Source of the DNA: Amycolatopsis sp. FBCC-B4732 | GTDB lineage: Bacteria; Actinomycetota; Actinomycetes; Mycobacteriales; Pseudonocardiaceae | DNA: 64,000 nucleotides | Reading direction: 5' to 3' | Assembly: GCF_023008405.1 (NCBI RefSeq) | Contig: NZ_CP095376.1 | Location: 2,318,001-2,382,000, forward strand | Shown: positions 52,731 to 61,684 of the stretch, in pieces | Layout of the letters: every line of letters begins with the position of its first letter | Position numbering within the stretch: position 1 is the first letter of the stretch | Position numbers and translations under genes: made by a program | The notes under the pieces: generated by a model | Seen by the model: the letters and a program-made list of their open reading frames with translations, nothing else | The model's database searches: none | Told to the model about the DNA's origin: nothing

Positions 52731-53744
52731 TCATCTGCCGGCTTGCGGTCCGATCATCGAGTTCACGTCGATCGGGGACGGAATGGCGCCGAGCTGCAGC
52801 AACAGGTCCGGCACCCGCTGCAGCCGCCGCGAGTCCAGCACCGAGCCGTAACCCGGCAAGGTGAGCAGCTTGGCGGTGTCCTCGTCGATCTTGGCGAACC
52901 GCACCAGCAGCGGCTCGACCTTGCCGCGGTCGATCAGGGTCTCGTGGGTGGCCTTCTGCAGCGCGCGCTGGAACGCGGCCAGCGACTTCGGGTTCTCCCG
53001 CACCCACTTGCGCGTCGCGCCGTAGCCGGTCAGCGGGAAGTCCTGGGTCGCGCCGGTGTTGATGTCGATCACGGGGATCGCGCCGACCGTCTTGGCGGCC
53101 TGCGTGATGTAGGGCTCCGGCAGGTAAGCGGCGTCGGCCTGGCCCTGCTGGAGCGCGGCGGCGATGTTCGGCAGGGCGACCAGCGTCCATTTCACCTTGC
53201 CGAAATCGACGTTGTGGTCCTGCATCACCGACCGGGTGAGCAGATCGGACGCGGTGTTCTTGGCCGTGATCGCGATCTTCTTGCCCGCCAGGTCGAAGAT
53301 TGTCTTCACCGGGGAATTCGGGACCGTGACGATCGCATTGGACTTCGGGTTGACCGACGTCGCGTCGGCGACCAGCTGCATGTCGGCGGAGCCGGAGCTG
53401 CGCGCGATGAAGAACGGCGGGTAGGTGGAGAACGCGATGTCGGCTTCGCCGGAGATCGCTTTCGACAGCGACGCCTGACCGCTCGAGGCGATCACGGACT
53501 CGACGGTGAGGCCCTCGGCCTGGAAGTAGCCGCCCTCCTGGGCCAGCCAGAACGGCCCGAGGTCCGTGGTGGGCAGGATGGAGACCTTCAGCGTGTGCTT
53601 TTCCAGGCCGCTGCCGCTCGAGGCGGAGTTCGAGACCTCCGCACCGAGCGCGCCGCAGCCGCCGGCGGCGGCCATGACGGCCGCGACGGCGAGCGCGACG
53701 TGACGAGTGCGAACCCGGCTTCTGCTCCTGGATATTCCGAACAA
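52731..53744 (-). CDS. ABC substrate-binding lipoprotein, SsuA/TauA/NMT1-like (orphan)
   Basis: A 337-residue exported binding protein. Basic N-terminus, hydrophobic stretch and lipobox AAGGC (Cys near residue 30) give a lipoprotein. The mature part follows the nitrate/sulfonate/taurine-binding fold: KVSILPTTDLGPFWLAQEGG, GEADIAFSTYPPF, LAGKKIAITAKNTASDLL, LQQGQADAAYLPEPY. TTG 53744 is used as start because GAGGAGC lies about 7 bases upstream. No permease or ATPase gene adjoins it in the window. It may serve a transporter elsewhere. Confidence 0.85.
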   Translation of the reverse strand: MFGISRSRSRVRTRHVALAVAAVMAAAGGCGALGAEVSNSASSGSGLEKHTLKVSILPTTDLGPFWLAQEGGYFQAEGLTVESVIASSGQASLSKAISGEADIAFSTYPPFFIARSSGSADMQLVADATSVNPKSNAIVTVPNSPVKTIFDLAGKKIAITAKNTASDLLTRSVMQDHNVDFGKVKWTLVALPNIAAALQQGQADAAYLPEPYITQAAKTVGAIPVIDINTGATQDFPLTGYGATRKWVRENPKSLAAFQRALQKATHETLIDRGKVEPLLVRFAKIDEDTAKLLTLPGYGSVLDSRRLQRVPDLLLQLGAIPSPIDVNSMIGPQAGR

Positions 53745-54565
53745 GGCCTTGCTCCTCGACAGGAGATCATGGGTGAGGTACCGAGTCCAAGGGGTGTGTG
53801 TGAATCATTCCCCGGAGTCAGGCAGGTCACTGTAGGCACCCGTTCGGCACTTGACAACGCGGCCGTACATCGAAAACGGGAATTCACCACAATGGCCGCA
53901 CGAATGCTTGATCGAAGATCTTGTTCATGGCCGCGGGGTGTCGTTGTCGGCTACGAATTGTTTCGCCGGAAAGGGGGTGGGCCCGCTGATTCCGGAGAGG
54001 TGCGTCCCGCGTTCGGTGATTCGGGACGGTCCGGTTCCGCCGTCCGGCATTTGCCGGGTGAACACGTTCCGTGAACACCTCGGCAGGCGTTCGGCGGTGT
54101 CCGGTGGGCCGGCGACCCCGCGGCGGGCGGCCGGGGAGCGGGTGCGGAAAACGTGGTCCGATGCCGTCCGGCGAGGCGGAAAACAACGAATGGACCCCGC
54201 CCGGCAACGTCGAGTTCAAACGCTCGCCGGGTGCCGCGGGTACGGATCTTTGGGGGCACCGCGGCCTCGTCGAAATCTTCGAATCGCCGGGCGGGCGGAT
54301 GCAGGACGACCGGCGGCGCGTCGCGGTCCCTCGGTCGAAGTTCTTGTCGGTGAACGGATCCGTCGGCGGTAACGTCGTTTTCCCGCGTTCCGTCCGGGCG
54401 GCCGTCTCGGTGATCTCCGTCGCCGCGCACGGCGGGACAAGCCATTCTTCCGCGCAGCGGAATCACGCTCGGATCACGAAACGGGATTATTATCGAAATG
54501 GATGTTTGCCCGGAAGGGAAGCCTTGGTTAACGGCCGGGCGATCCGGGTTCGCCCCACCATACCT

Positions 54566-54581
54566 CTTGTTGGGCAACAAG
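54566..54581 (+). promoter_or_regulatory. palindromic operator over the LAL promoter
   Basis: CTTGTTGGGCAACAAG has perfect 7-bp arms with a GG centre and covers the -35 element of the LAL gene. A repressor bound here would exclude RNA polymerase. Confidence 0.55.
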
Positions 54582-54602
54582 TTTTCCTCTTATTATCTCC
54601 GT
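54567..54602 (+). promoter_or_regulatory. leaderless promoter of the LAL regulator
   Basis: TTGTTG (54567-54572) and TATTAT (54591-54596) with an 18-base spacer put the transcription start at about 54603, the GTG start codon. No ribosome site precedes that codon, in agreement with a leaderless transcript. Confidence 0.55.
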
Positions 54603-57434
54603 GTGCGACCGCTCACCGACGGTACCGAGCTGCTGGTCGGTCGGGACAGTGAGCTGTCCTGGCTGGTCGCCTGGATCCGTGACGTGGGCACCGGGCGCGG
54701 CCACGCCGTGCTGGTGGACGGCGAGCCCGGCATCGGCAAGTCCGCGTTGGTGCGCACGGCTTGCGTGACCGCGACCGACGCGGGCTGCCAGGTGTACTGG
54801 GGCGCGGGCGACGAGCTCGGGCAGGCACTGCCGCTGCTGCCGCTGCTGGACGCGTTGCGGATCACCCCGGCCGCGCGGGATCCCCGCCGGGTCGCCATTT
54901 CCAAGCTGCTGCGGGGCGGCGCCGTCGCGGGCAAGGGCGCCGACCTCGCCGCCCGGGCCGCCGAGCAGCTGATCGCGCTGGTGGACGAGCTGTGCCAGGA
55001 CGGCCCGGCGGTGCTGGTCGTCGACGAGCTGCAGTGGGCCGACCGCACGACGGTGGCGGTGTGGAGCAGGCTGGCCCGGTCGGTCCGGCAGCTCCCGCTG
55101 CTCCTGGTCGGCGTGCTGCGCCCGATCCCGCGCCGCGACGACCTGCGCACGCTCTTCCGGATCGTCGGGCCCGGCGAGCGGTTGCGGCTGGGCCGGTTGC
55201 CGGAACCGGCGGTGCTGGAACTGGTGGCCGAGCTGGCCGGCGGCAAACCGGGCGAAGACCTGGCGCGGCTGGCCGCCGGCGCCGCCGGGAACCCGTTGTA
55301 CCTCACCGAACTCCTCGACGCGCTGACCAGGAGCTCGTGCCTGGAGGTCGACACCGCGGGCATCGCGGAGCTGACCGGCGCGGCGACACCGGACTCGCTG
55401 CCGGAGGCGATCGCGGACCGGCTGGGCTTCCTCCCGGAGCCCGCGCGGGGCGTGCTGCGCGCGGCGGCGCTGCTCGGCGTCGGCTTCTCGGTCGCGGACC
55501 TGGTGACGGTGACGAACACCCCGCTCGCCGACCTGCTGCCCGCCCTCGACGACGCCCGCGCCGCCGGGGTGCTGGTGGCCGCGGGAGACGACCTGGAGTT
55601 CCGGCACCCGCTGATCCGCACAGCGTTGTACGACGACATGCCGACGGCGGTCCGGGTCGCCTGGCACCAGGGTGCCGCGTGGGCACTGGCCGAGGCGAAC
55701 GCGCCGGTCGAGCGGGTCGCGCGGCAGCTGCTGCCGATGGTGTCCACAACGGACAGCCGGGTGCCGGTGCCCGCGTGGGCCGTGCGGTGGCTGCTCGACG
55801 TCGCCACGCCGCTGATCGGCCAGGCGCCGGTGGTCGCCGTCGCGCTGCTGCGTCGAGCGGTGCGGGACGCGCCGCTCGACGACGCCGTGACCGGCGCGCT
55901 GGCCTGCCGGCTGGCCGACGCGTACTTCGGGGTCGGCAACGTCGCGCAGGCCGAGCGGATCGCCGGCCGCGCACTGGATCGCGTGCGCGACCCCGACGTG
56001 CGCGTCGACCTGTACACCACGGTCGTCCAGTGCCGCGCGATGACCGGCCGGTCCGCCGAGTTCCTCGTCGAGCTGAACGAAGCCCTGACCCAGCCCGGCT
56101 TGCTGGCCCGGCACCGGGCCCGGTTGCTGGTGCTCATCGCGCGCACGCACCGCTACATCGGCGAGGTCGACACCGCGGGCCGGGTCGCGACCGAGGCACT
56201 GGCCGAGCTCGGCCCGGTCGAGGACCGCTGGGCGACCGGGTGGGCGCTGCACGTGCTGAGCCTGGTCGCCATGGTGCGCGGCGAATGGACCGAGGCGCTG
56301 CCGCTGTTCGAGCGCGCGATGGCCATCGTGCGGGGCGATCCGGCGCTGATCGACCTGACCCTGCAGCTGCGCATCAACCAGTCGGTCACCTTCGGCGCGC
56401 TCGACCGCTACACCGAGGCGCACGCCGCCGCCGCGCAGGCGCGGGAACTGGCCGACCGCACCGGCAGCGTCGTGCGGCTGAGCGAGGCCCAGAGCGCGCT
56501 CGGGCAGCTGCTGCTCGGGGCCGGCCGGTGGGACGACGCGCTCGCCGAGGTCGACGTCGTCCCGGACGAGCGCAAGGACCCGAGCGTGGTGTGCTGCGAC
56601 CACGGCGTCGCGGCGATCATCCACTTCCACCGCGGCGAGGCGGCCGCCGCCCGCCAGCACCTCGACGTCGCGGCGGCGTACTGGGAACGCATCGGCGACC
56701 GGGTGGTGGAATCCCTGGTGCGGGCCCGCAGTCTCGCCTTCGAGTACGCCGGCGCGCCGGAGCGGGCGCTCGCCGTGCTGACGGCCGTGCTGGCCGGCGT
56801 GGACGCGGGGGAGGACCTGCTGGGCGACGCCGCCCGGCTGGCCACGACGATCGGCGACGTCCGCACCGCGACGGAGATCGAGGCCAAGGTGAGCGCGCTC
56901 GCCGCCGGATCCGCCGTGCCGCACCTCGGCGCGCTCGCGTTGTACTGCCGCGGGTTGCTCGACGGAGACGCGACGACGTTGCTGCGCGCGGCCGACGGCT
57001 ACCGCGACGCGGGCCGGCCGCTGTCCCGGGCGAAGGCGCTGGAGGCCGCCGCCATCGCGTTCGCCAGGGCCCGCGAGGAAGACCGCGGTTCGGCACGGGC
57101 GGCGTTCACCCACGCGGTCGACCTGTACGCGGAGCTGGACGCGCAGTGGGACGTGGCCCGCCTGCGCGCCCTGTTCCGGGCGTTCGGCATCCGCCGCGGC
57201 CCGACGGTGAAGCACCGCCAGACCACCCACGGCTGGGACAGCCTCACCCCGACCGAGGGGAGAATCGCGGCGCTGGTGGTCGAAGGCCTGTCGAACCCGC
57301 AGATCGCCGCCCGGTTGTACCTGTCCCCGCGGACGGTGGGCACGCACGTGTCGCACATCCTGAACAAGCTGGGGGTGCATTCGCGCATCGACATCGCGAG
57401 GGAAGCGGCCCGGCACCAGTCCGCCTCGGGCTGA
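54603..57434 (+). CDS. LAL-family (large LuxR) transcriptional regulator
   Basis: A 943-residue regulator: N-terminal AAA/NB-ARC-type ATPase with Walker A DGEPGIGKSALV (about 37-48) and Walker B AVLVVDELQWAD, a long TPR-like helical middle (about 330-860), and a C-terminal LuxR helix-turn-helix (LTPTEGRIAALVVEGLSNPQ ... SPRTVGTHVSHILNKLGVHS). LAL proteins are usually activators of carbon-use or secondary-metabolite genes. GTG 54603 is chosen because the promoter places the mRNA 5' end there; an ATG at 54498 is in frame but lies upstream of the -10 element. The target is not evident; it is convergent to a transporter gene behind a terminator. Confidence 0.92.
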   Translation: MRPLTDGTELLVGRDSELSWLVAWIRDVGTGRGHAVLVDGEPGIGKSALVRTACVTATDAGCQVYWGAGDELGQALPLLPLLDALRITPAARDPRRVAISKLLRGGAVAGKGADLAARAAEQLIALVDELCQDGPAVLVVDELQWADRTTVAVWSRLARSVRQLPLLLVGVLRPIPRRDDLRTLFRIVGPGERLRLGRLPEPAVLELVAELAGGKPGEDLARLAAGAAGNPLYLTELLDALTRSSCLEVDTAGIAELTGAATPDSLPEAIADRLGFLPEPARGVLRAAALLGVGFSVADLVTVTNTPLADLLPALDDARAAGVLVAAGDDLEFRHPLIRTALYDDMPTAVRVAWHQGAAWALAEANAPVERVARQLLPMVSTTDSRVPVPAWAVRWLLDVATPLIGQAPVVAVALLRRAVRDAPLDDAVTGALACRLADAYFGVGNVAQAERIAGRALDRVRDPDVRVDLYTTVVQCRAMTGRSAEFLVELNEALTQPGLLARHRARLLVLIARTHRYIGEVDTAGRVATEALAELGPVEDRWATGWALHVLSLVAMVRGEWTEALPLFERAMAIVRGDPALIDLTLQLRINQSVTFGALDRYTEAHAAAAQARELADRTGSVVRLSEAQSALGQLLLGAGRWDDALAEVDVVPDERKDPSVVCCDHGVAAIIHFHRGEAAAARQHLDVAAAYWERIGDRVVESLVRARSLAFEYAGAPERALAVLTAVLAGVDAGEDLLGDAARLATTIGDVRTATEIEAKVSALAAGSAVPHLGALALYCRGLLDGDATTLLRAADGYRDAGRPLSRAKALEAAAIAFARAREEDRGSARAAFTHAVDLYAELDAQWDVARLRALFRAFGIRRGPTVKHRQTTHGWDSLTPTEGRIAALVVEGLSNPQIAARLYLSPRTVGTHVSHILNKLGVHSRIDIAREAARHQSASG

Positions 57435-57455
57435 GGCGAACCCGGTCAACCCCCG

Positions 57456-57495
57456 ACCTCCGGCGCGCCGCCCTGGTGGCAGGCGCGCCGGAGGT
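57456..57495. terminator. hairpin between LAL and transporter genes
   Basis: Perfect 14-bp arms (57456-57469 and 57482-57495) with a 12-base loop in the 106-bp convergent gap. Probably terminates both transcripts. Confidence 0.75.
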
Positions 57496-57540
57496 GCCGG
57501 AAGTGGCTTCGCGAACGTCCGAACCACCCTCCTCGATCGT

Positions 57541-58692
57541 TCAGACCCCGACCTCCGGCGCGTCCCCCTGACGGCGCGCGAAGAGCGGACGCGGAACCAG
57601 CGAAGCCAAAGTCCGCCGCGTGACGGCGGCGTGCCCGCTCGCGACCTGGCCGGCCAGCACGGCCAGCACCAGCAGCAACGGGGTCCGCCACGTGCCGGTG
57701 AAGGTGTGCAGCCAGCCGCAGGCCAGGACGCCGAAGCCGGCGATCACGTACCCCACGCCCTGGACCACCGCGGACAGCGAGAGCGAACGGTCCTTGCTGC
57801 GCAACGAGATGGTCGTCAGCGCGAACGCGAGCGACCCCATGCCCGCGCCGGTCGCGGCGGCCCACAGCCAGGGTGCGGCCGCGGGGGCGAGGAGCAGCCC
57901 GGTCACCCCGATGACGTTGGGCGTGGCCAGCGCGACGACGAGCAGCGTCTGGTTGCGCCACCGGCGGGTCCAGCCCGGGACCAGCAGCATCATGGGCAGC
58001 CCCATGGCCATCGACAGCGCCAGGCAGCCGCCCGCGGTCGTCGCCGGGACCCCGGCGTCGCGCAGGATGCCGGGTAGCCAGCCCATGACCAGGAACGTCA
58101 CCGTCGAGATCAGTCCGAAGTGGATGGTGAGGGCGAACGCGGGCATCGTCCCGGAGGCCGGTTGCGGTGCCGCGAACTCGCCGGGGACGCGCTGCCACAC
58201 GTACAGGGCCACCAGCGCCACGCCCGCCCACAGGCCGAGGGCGACCTGCCACGACGACGAGAGCACCACCGCGGGCGTGACCAGCGCGCCGGCCGTGCTG
58301 CCGAGCCCGAGCCCGAAGGTGAAGGCGGCGGAACCCCGGGCCAGCAGGGGCAGGATGGTCCCGAGGACGGCGATCGACAGGCAGGTCAGCGCCGTCCCGA
58401 TCAGCAGCTGCGCCGAGCCCCCGAGTACCCGCCCGCCGAGCGAAAGCACCAGCGCGCCGAGCGCCGCGGCGACCGTCCGGTACGTCCCGACCCGGTTGGC
58501 CAGCCACGGCGTCGCCCAGCCGCCGAGACCGATGGCCCACAACGGCAACGCGACGAGCACCGCGGCGACGATGTTCCCGGCGGCCGAGATGTCCGGCAGG
58601 GCCGCACCCAGGCTCGTCACGGCCGGCCGCAGGTTGATGGCCAGCAGGAAGATCACCACGGTGGAGACGGTGGTAGTGGTAGCACGCAACAT
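57541..58692 (-). CDS. CynX/NimT-type MFS transporter
   Basis: A 383-residue major facilitator with about 12 membrane helices and the CynX/NimT hallmark near the N-terminus (FLLAINLRPAVTSLGAALPD). Family members move cyanate, nitroimidazole or other small compounds; the actual substrate is unknown. ATG 58692 follows GAGGAGCGATG-type spacing. A 22-bp perfect palindrome sits 74 bases upstream of the start and may be its operator. Last gene on the minus strand before the convergent LAL gene. Confidence 0.9.
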   Translation of the reverse strand: MLRATTTTVSTVVIFLLAINLRPAVTSLGAALPDISAAGNIVAAVLVALPLWAIGLGGWATPWLANRVGTYRTVAAALGALVLSLGGRVLGGSAQLLIGTALTCLSIAVLGTILPLLARGSAAFTFGLGLGSTAGALVTPAVVLSSSWQVALGLWAGVALVALYVWQRVPGEFAAPQPASGTMPAFALTIHFGLISTVTFLVMGWLPGILRDAGVPATTAGGCLALSMAMGLPMMLLVPGWTRRWRNQTLLVVALATPNVIGVTGLLLAPAAAPWLWAAATGAGMGSLAFALTTISLRSKDRSLSLSAVVQGVGYVIAGFGVLACGWLHTFTGTWRTPLLLVLAVLAGQVASGHAAVTRRTLASLVPRPLFARRQGDAPEVGV

Positions 58693-58765
58693 CGCTCCTC
58701 CTCGGGTCTCGAGGTCGGAGCGTCGGGGCCCCGTAAAGCAATGCTTCGCGGTACCGGTGGATCAG

Positions 58766-58787
58766 ACATCCGTCACCTGACGGATGT
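58766..58787 (-). promoter_or_regulatory. 22-bp perfect palindrome upstream of transporter
   Basis: ACATCCGTCA and TGACGGATGT flank a CC centre. It is 74 bases before the transporter start and 95 bases after the stop of the small zinc-ligand gene, so it is either the transporter operator (TetR or GntR type spacing) or a weak terminator; it has no T-tract. Confidence 0.55.
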
Positions 58788-58881
58788 ACGAGTTTTCCGG
58801 TCCCTCAACGGTTTCGGTGTGCGAATGGCCGTGCATCGGCACGGCCGGACGGCTCACCCGTCGGCTCTTGCACCGATGCCG

Positions 58882-59166
58882 TCAGCCCGTGGTGGCCGCC
58901 TTCGGCCACCGGGCGGACCGCTCACCCGGCCGGGCGAGCGCGGCGGCGTCCCAGTCACGGGCGTCGAGGCGTCGTGGCTGCTCACCGGGCCGCCGGAGCG
59001 GGTGGTGACCCCGGTGGGGGTGCGTGGCGCGGTGGCACGGCGGGCACGCGGGGACGAACGTGCCCGGGCTTCCCGGCAGCGGAACCGAGTGCCCGGGTTC
59101 GGCGGTGCCGGTGCAGATGTGGTGCTCGTGGCCGGCCGGGGCGCACAGGCAGCAGCACTCGCTCAT
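58882..59166 (-). CDS. small Cys/His-rich protein (HNH/zinc-ribbon-like)
   Basis: A 94-residue protein with CCCLCAPAGHEHHICTG near the N-terminus and VPACPPCHRATHPHRGHH in the middle, giving two CxxC pairs and several His, as in a zinc-stabilised HNH-like or zinc-ribbon fold. The C-terminus contains LDARDWDAAALARPGERSAR. ATG 59166 overlaps the stop of the hydroxyacyl-CoA dehydrogenase gene as ATGA, which supports its being real. No catalytic HNH triad can be assigned with certainty. Function unknown. Confidence 0.65.
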   Translation of the reverse strand: MSECCCLCAPAGHEHHICTGTAEPGHSVPLPGSPGTFVPACPPCHRATHPHRGHHPLRRPGEQPRRLDARDWDAAALARPGERSARWPKAATTG

Positions 59167-60014
59167 GGCCGCTCGTAGGTGTAGAAGCCGCGACCGGTCT
59201 TGCGGCCGAGCAGGCCCGCGTCGACCATCCGGGCGAGCAGCGGCGGGGGCGCGTAGAGCGGTTCCTTGAACTCCTCGTAGAGGGATTCGGCGACGGCCTT
59301 GGTGGTGTCGAGGCCGATCAGGTCGGCCAGCGCCAGCGGTCCCTGCGGGTGCGCGGCGCCGCGGACGAGGCCTTCGTCGATGGCCTCGCGGGTCGCGAAG
59401 CCGGACTCGAACATGCGGATCGCGGCGAGGATGAACGGGATCAGCAGCGCGTTGACCACGAACCCCGCGCGGTCCTGGCAGAGGATCGCCTGCTTGCCGA
59501 GCGCGTCCTGGGCGAAGGTCCGGGCCCGCTCGACCGTGGCTTCGGCGGTGAGCAGGCTGGGCACGAGCTCGACCAGCGCGAGCACCGGCACGGGGTTGAA
59601 GAAGTGCACGCCCACGACCTGGGCGGGCCGCTCGGTGGCGGTGCCCAGCTTCATGATCGGGATGGAGGAGGTGTTGGACGCCAGGACCGCGTCCGGCGCG
59701 GTCACGATCTTGTCGAGCCGGCCGAACAGCTCCGTCTTGACGGCTTCGTCTTCGACGATCGCTTCCACGACGAAGGTGCGATCGGCGAGGTCGTCCAGGG
59801 ATTCGGTGACCCGGATCCGCTGCAGCACCCCGGCGGCGTCGGGGATCTTGCCCTTCTTCTCCGCCCGTGCGAGCGACGTTTCGAGCCGGTGCCGCCCGGC
59901 CGCCGCCGCGTCCGGACTCGATTCGACGACCACGACGTCGAGACCGGCCCGGGCGCACACCTCGGCGATCCCGGCACCCATCTGCCCGCACCCGACCACG
60001 CCCGCGCGTTCCAT
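59163..60014 (-). CDS. 3-hydroxyacyl-CoA (3-hydroxybutyryl-CoA) dehydrogenase
   Basis: A 283-residue NAD(P)-dependent dehydrogenase of the FadB2/Hbd type: dinucleotide motif GVVGCGQMGAGIAEV at the start, VVEAIVEDEAVKTELF, SNTSSIPI, the catalytic signature VGVHFFNPVPVLALVEL with catalytic His and Glu, and the C-terminal dimerisation part with DRAGFVVNALLIPF and GLLGRKTGRGFYTY. ATG 60014 follows AGAGGTGG. It acts in fatty-acid oxidation or butanoyl-CoA metabolism. Divergent from a TetR gene that shares a palindromic operator with it. Confidence 0.94.
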   Translation of the reverse strand: MERAGVVGCGQMGAGIAEVCARAGLDVVVVESSPDAAAAGRHRLETSLARAEKKGKIPDAAGVLQRIRVTESLDDLADRTFVVEAIVEDEAVKTELFGRLDKIVTAPDAVLASNTSSIPIMKLGTATERPAQVVGVHFFNPVPVLALVELVPSLLTAEATVERARTFAQDALGKQAILCQDRAGFVVNALLIPFILAAIRMFESGFATREAIDEGLVRGAAHPQGPLALADLIGLDTTKAVAESLYEEFKEPLYAPPPLLARMVDAGLLGRKTGRGFYTYERP

Positions 60015-60049
60015 CGCCGCCACCTCTCTGGGACTCGGTACCATGCGAA

Positions 60050-60064
60050 CGGTACTGAGTACCG
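60050..60064 (+). promoter_or_regulatory. operator between Hbd and TetR genes
   Basis: CGGTACTGAGTACCG is a perfect inverted repeat (6-bp arms, TGA centre), with a further CGGTAC half-site copy at 60036-60041. Position between the divergent genes suggests autoregulation by TetR. Confidence 0.6.
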
Positions 60065-60192
60065 ACGAGTAGCTGAAGGCCCTCGGCTATGACGACCGCC
60101 ACCGAACGCGCCACATCGGGGTGCTCGGCCCGACCGTCGGACGACCCGCGGCGCGCGGCACTAGGCTGGGCCGCGAGCGGGAGGAGCGGCGG

Positions 60193-60849
60193 ATGGCGGC
60201 GAAGGAACGCCTGGTCGAGGCGGCGTTCGCGTTGTTCGCCGAGCGCGGCTACGACCACACGACGATCGACGACATCACCGAGCGCGCCGGCGTCGGCCGC
60301 ACGACGTTCTTCCGCACCTTCCGGGCGAAGGAAGACGTCATCTTCCCCGACCACGAAGTGCTGCTCCAGGCCATCGAGGCCCGCTTGGCCGGTTCGACCG
60401 GGCCGACCGCGCTGCTCGCGGTCACCGAAGGCACCCGGCTGGTCCTGCGGCACTACCTCGCCGAGGGGGAGCTGGCGCGCACGCGCTACCGGCTGACGCG
60501 CAGCGTGCCGGCGCTGCGGGACCGCGAAATCTCGGGACTGCAGCAGTACCAGCGGCTCTTCCGGGGGTTCCTGCACCACTGGATGGGCGGCGGCGAGGAC
60601 ACGGCGTTGCGCGCGGAGCTGATGGCCGGCGCGGTGGTGACCACGCACAACCACGTGCTGCGCCGGTGGCTGCGCGGGCAGTCGGACGACGCGGAAGCGG
60701 AGTTCGACGCGGCGATGGCGGAGACCGTCGACCTGTTCACCCGCCCGGAGGACGACGGCGAAACGTCCATTGTGGTCTTCCGGACGACGAAGGACCTGGC
60801 CGCCGTGCTGCCCGAGCTCGACCGGGTGCTGGGCCCGCGCCGCTCCTGA
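60193..60849 (+). CDS. TetR-family regulator
   Basis: A 218-residue regulator with N-terminal helix-turn-helix (KERLVEAAFALFAERGYDHT, then DITERAGVGRTTFFRTFRAK, residues about 4-50) and a ligand-binding helical domain. ATG 60193 is selected after GGGAGGAG with 6-base spacing. Divergent from the 3-hydroxyacyl-CoA dehydrogenase; an acyl-CoA effector is therefore a reasonable inference. Convergent with the cyclase gene, one base apart. Confidence 0.92.
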   Translation: MAAKERLVEAAFALFAERGYDHTTIDDITERAGVGRTTFFRTFRAKEDVIFPDHEVLLQAIEARLAGSTGPTALLAVTEGTRLVLRHYLAEGELARTRYRLTRSVPALRDREISGLQQYQRLFRGFLHHWMGGGEDTALRAELMAGAVVTTHNHVLRRWLRGQSDDAEAEFDAAMAETVDLFTRPEDDGETSIVVFRTTKDLAAVLPELDRVLGPRRS

Positions 60850-60850
60850 G

Positions 60851-61657
60851 TCAGGCCTCGTCGTACCGCGGGACGACGGCGAACACCTCGAGGTCGCTGG
60901 GTGCGCCCTTCGCGCGGAACCGGCGCCGACGGCGGACGGTGAACCGCTCGGTGCCGAGGCGCGCCAGCACGTCCCCGGTGATGAGGACCTCGCCGCCGGC
61001 GGCCGCTTCGGCGATCCGGGCCGCGATGTTGACGTCGACCCCGAAGTAGTCGCGGCCGACCTTGCGCGGCCGTCCGGTGTGCAGGCCGGCCCGCAGCTGC
61101 GGGCGGTAGCCGCCGAGGTCGATGGCGCTGACCGCGCCGCACGTCTCGTACGCCGCCTCGACCGCGGCCGCCGGCTCGCCGAAGACGGCCATCAAGCCGT
61201 CGCCGAGGCCCTTGACGACCCGGCCGCGGTGGCGCGAGATCGTCGCCTCGCTCGCGGTCGAAACGGCGCGCAGCAGCTCGAGCGCCCGCGCGTCGCCGAC
61301 GTCGAGGGCCCAGCTGGAGAAGCCGACCAGATCGGTGAACACGATCGTCGCCTCGCCGGTCTCGCCGTGCCGTCCCTGGGCGACGGCCTGCCAGAGCTGG
61401 ACGGCCGCGAGCCCGAGTTCCCGCACCGCACTGGGTTGCTCGGCCTTCGCCTCGGCGAGCAGCCGGGCGACCCGGTCGGAGGGGTGACCCGCCGTCGTCG
61501 ACAGCGCGTCCCCGAGTTCGCGGTCGCCGGGCACCAGGCGGCGCACCGCGCGGGCGGACCGGATCAGGCCCGGGCGCCGGTCCGCCTCCCGCAGCAGGTC
61601 GGCGAAGCGGGACACCTTCCGGGGCCGGTCCGGCCGGTCGCCGTCGCTGTCGATCAC
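60851..61657 (-). CDS. class III adenylate/guanylate cyclase
   Basis: A 268-residue cytosolic cyclase. After an N-terminal helical region (about 1-95), the catalytic domain shows metal-binding Asp in TIVFTDLVGFSSW and KGLGDGLMAVF (second Asp), and the transition-state region GRDYFGVDVNIAARIAEAA (Asn, Arg). These match an active class III cyclase, except that substrate-specificity residues cannot be judged reliably by eye. No membrane segments or receiver domain. Product cAMP is likely. GTG 61657. Confidence 0.92.
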   Translation of the reverse strand: MIDSDGDRPDRPRKVSRFADLLREADRRPGLIRSARAVRRLVPGDRELGDALSTTAGHPSDRVARLLAEAKAEQPSAVRELGLAAVQLWQAVAQGRHGETGEATIVFTDLVGFSSWALDVGDARALELLRAVSTASEATISRHRGRVVKGLGDGLMAVFGEPAAAVEAAYETCGAVSAIDLGGYRPQLRAGLHTGRPRKVGRDYFGVDVNIAARIAEAAAGGEVLITGDVLARLGTERFTVRRRRRFRAKGAPSDLEVFAVVPRYDEA

Positions 61658-61684
61658 CCGCCGAATGCTACCGGGGGCGGCGGC

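Larger units (their letters stand above)
53745..54602. other. 858-bp region without convincing genes
   Basis: GC content is lower than around it, with many short AT-rich patches. Open frames exist on both strands (for example 54071-54652 plus and 53951-54580 minus) but their translations are of skewed composition with no recognisable domain. A TTGACA at 53851 could be a -35 element but no matching -10 was found. The last 40 bases hold the LAL regulator promoter. Confidence 0.6.

Noticed and set aside
53951..54652. Possible genes of 190-210 codons in the 53745-54602 stretch
   Set aside because: Frames on both strands overlap, no ribosome sites of note, no domain or signal peptide, skewed composition.
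54528..57527. A 999-codon minus-strand frame antisense to the LAL gene
   Set aside because: Arg/His/Gly-rich translation with no domain; the plus strand has intact Walker and LuxR motifs.
57446..57590. Apparent duplication of the transporter 3' end (CCCCGACCTCCGGCGCG at 57451 and 57545)
   Set aside because: The first copy forms the left arm of a perfect terminator hairpin (57456-57495), which explains most of the similarity; too short to call a third junction duplication.
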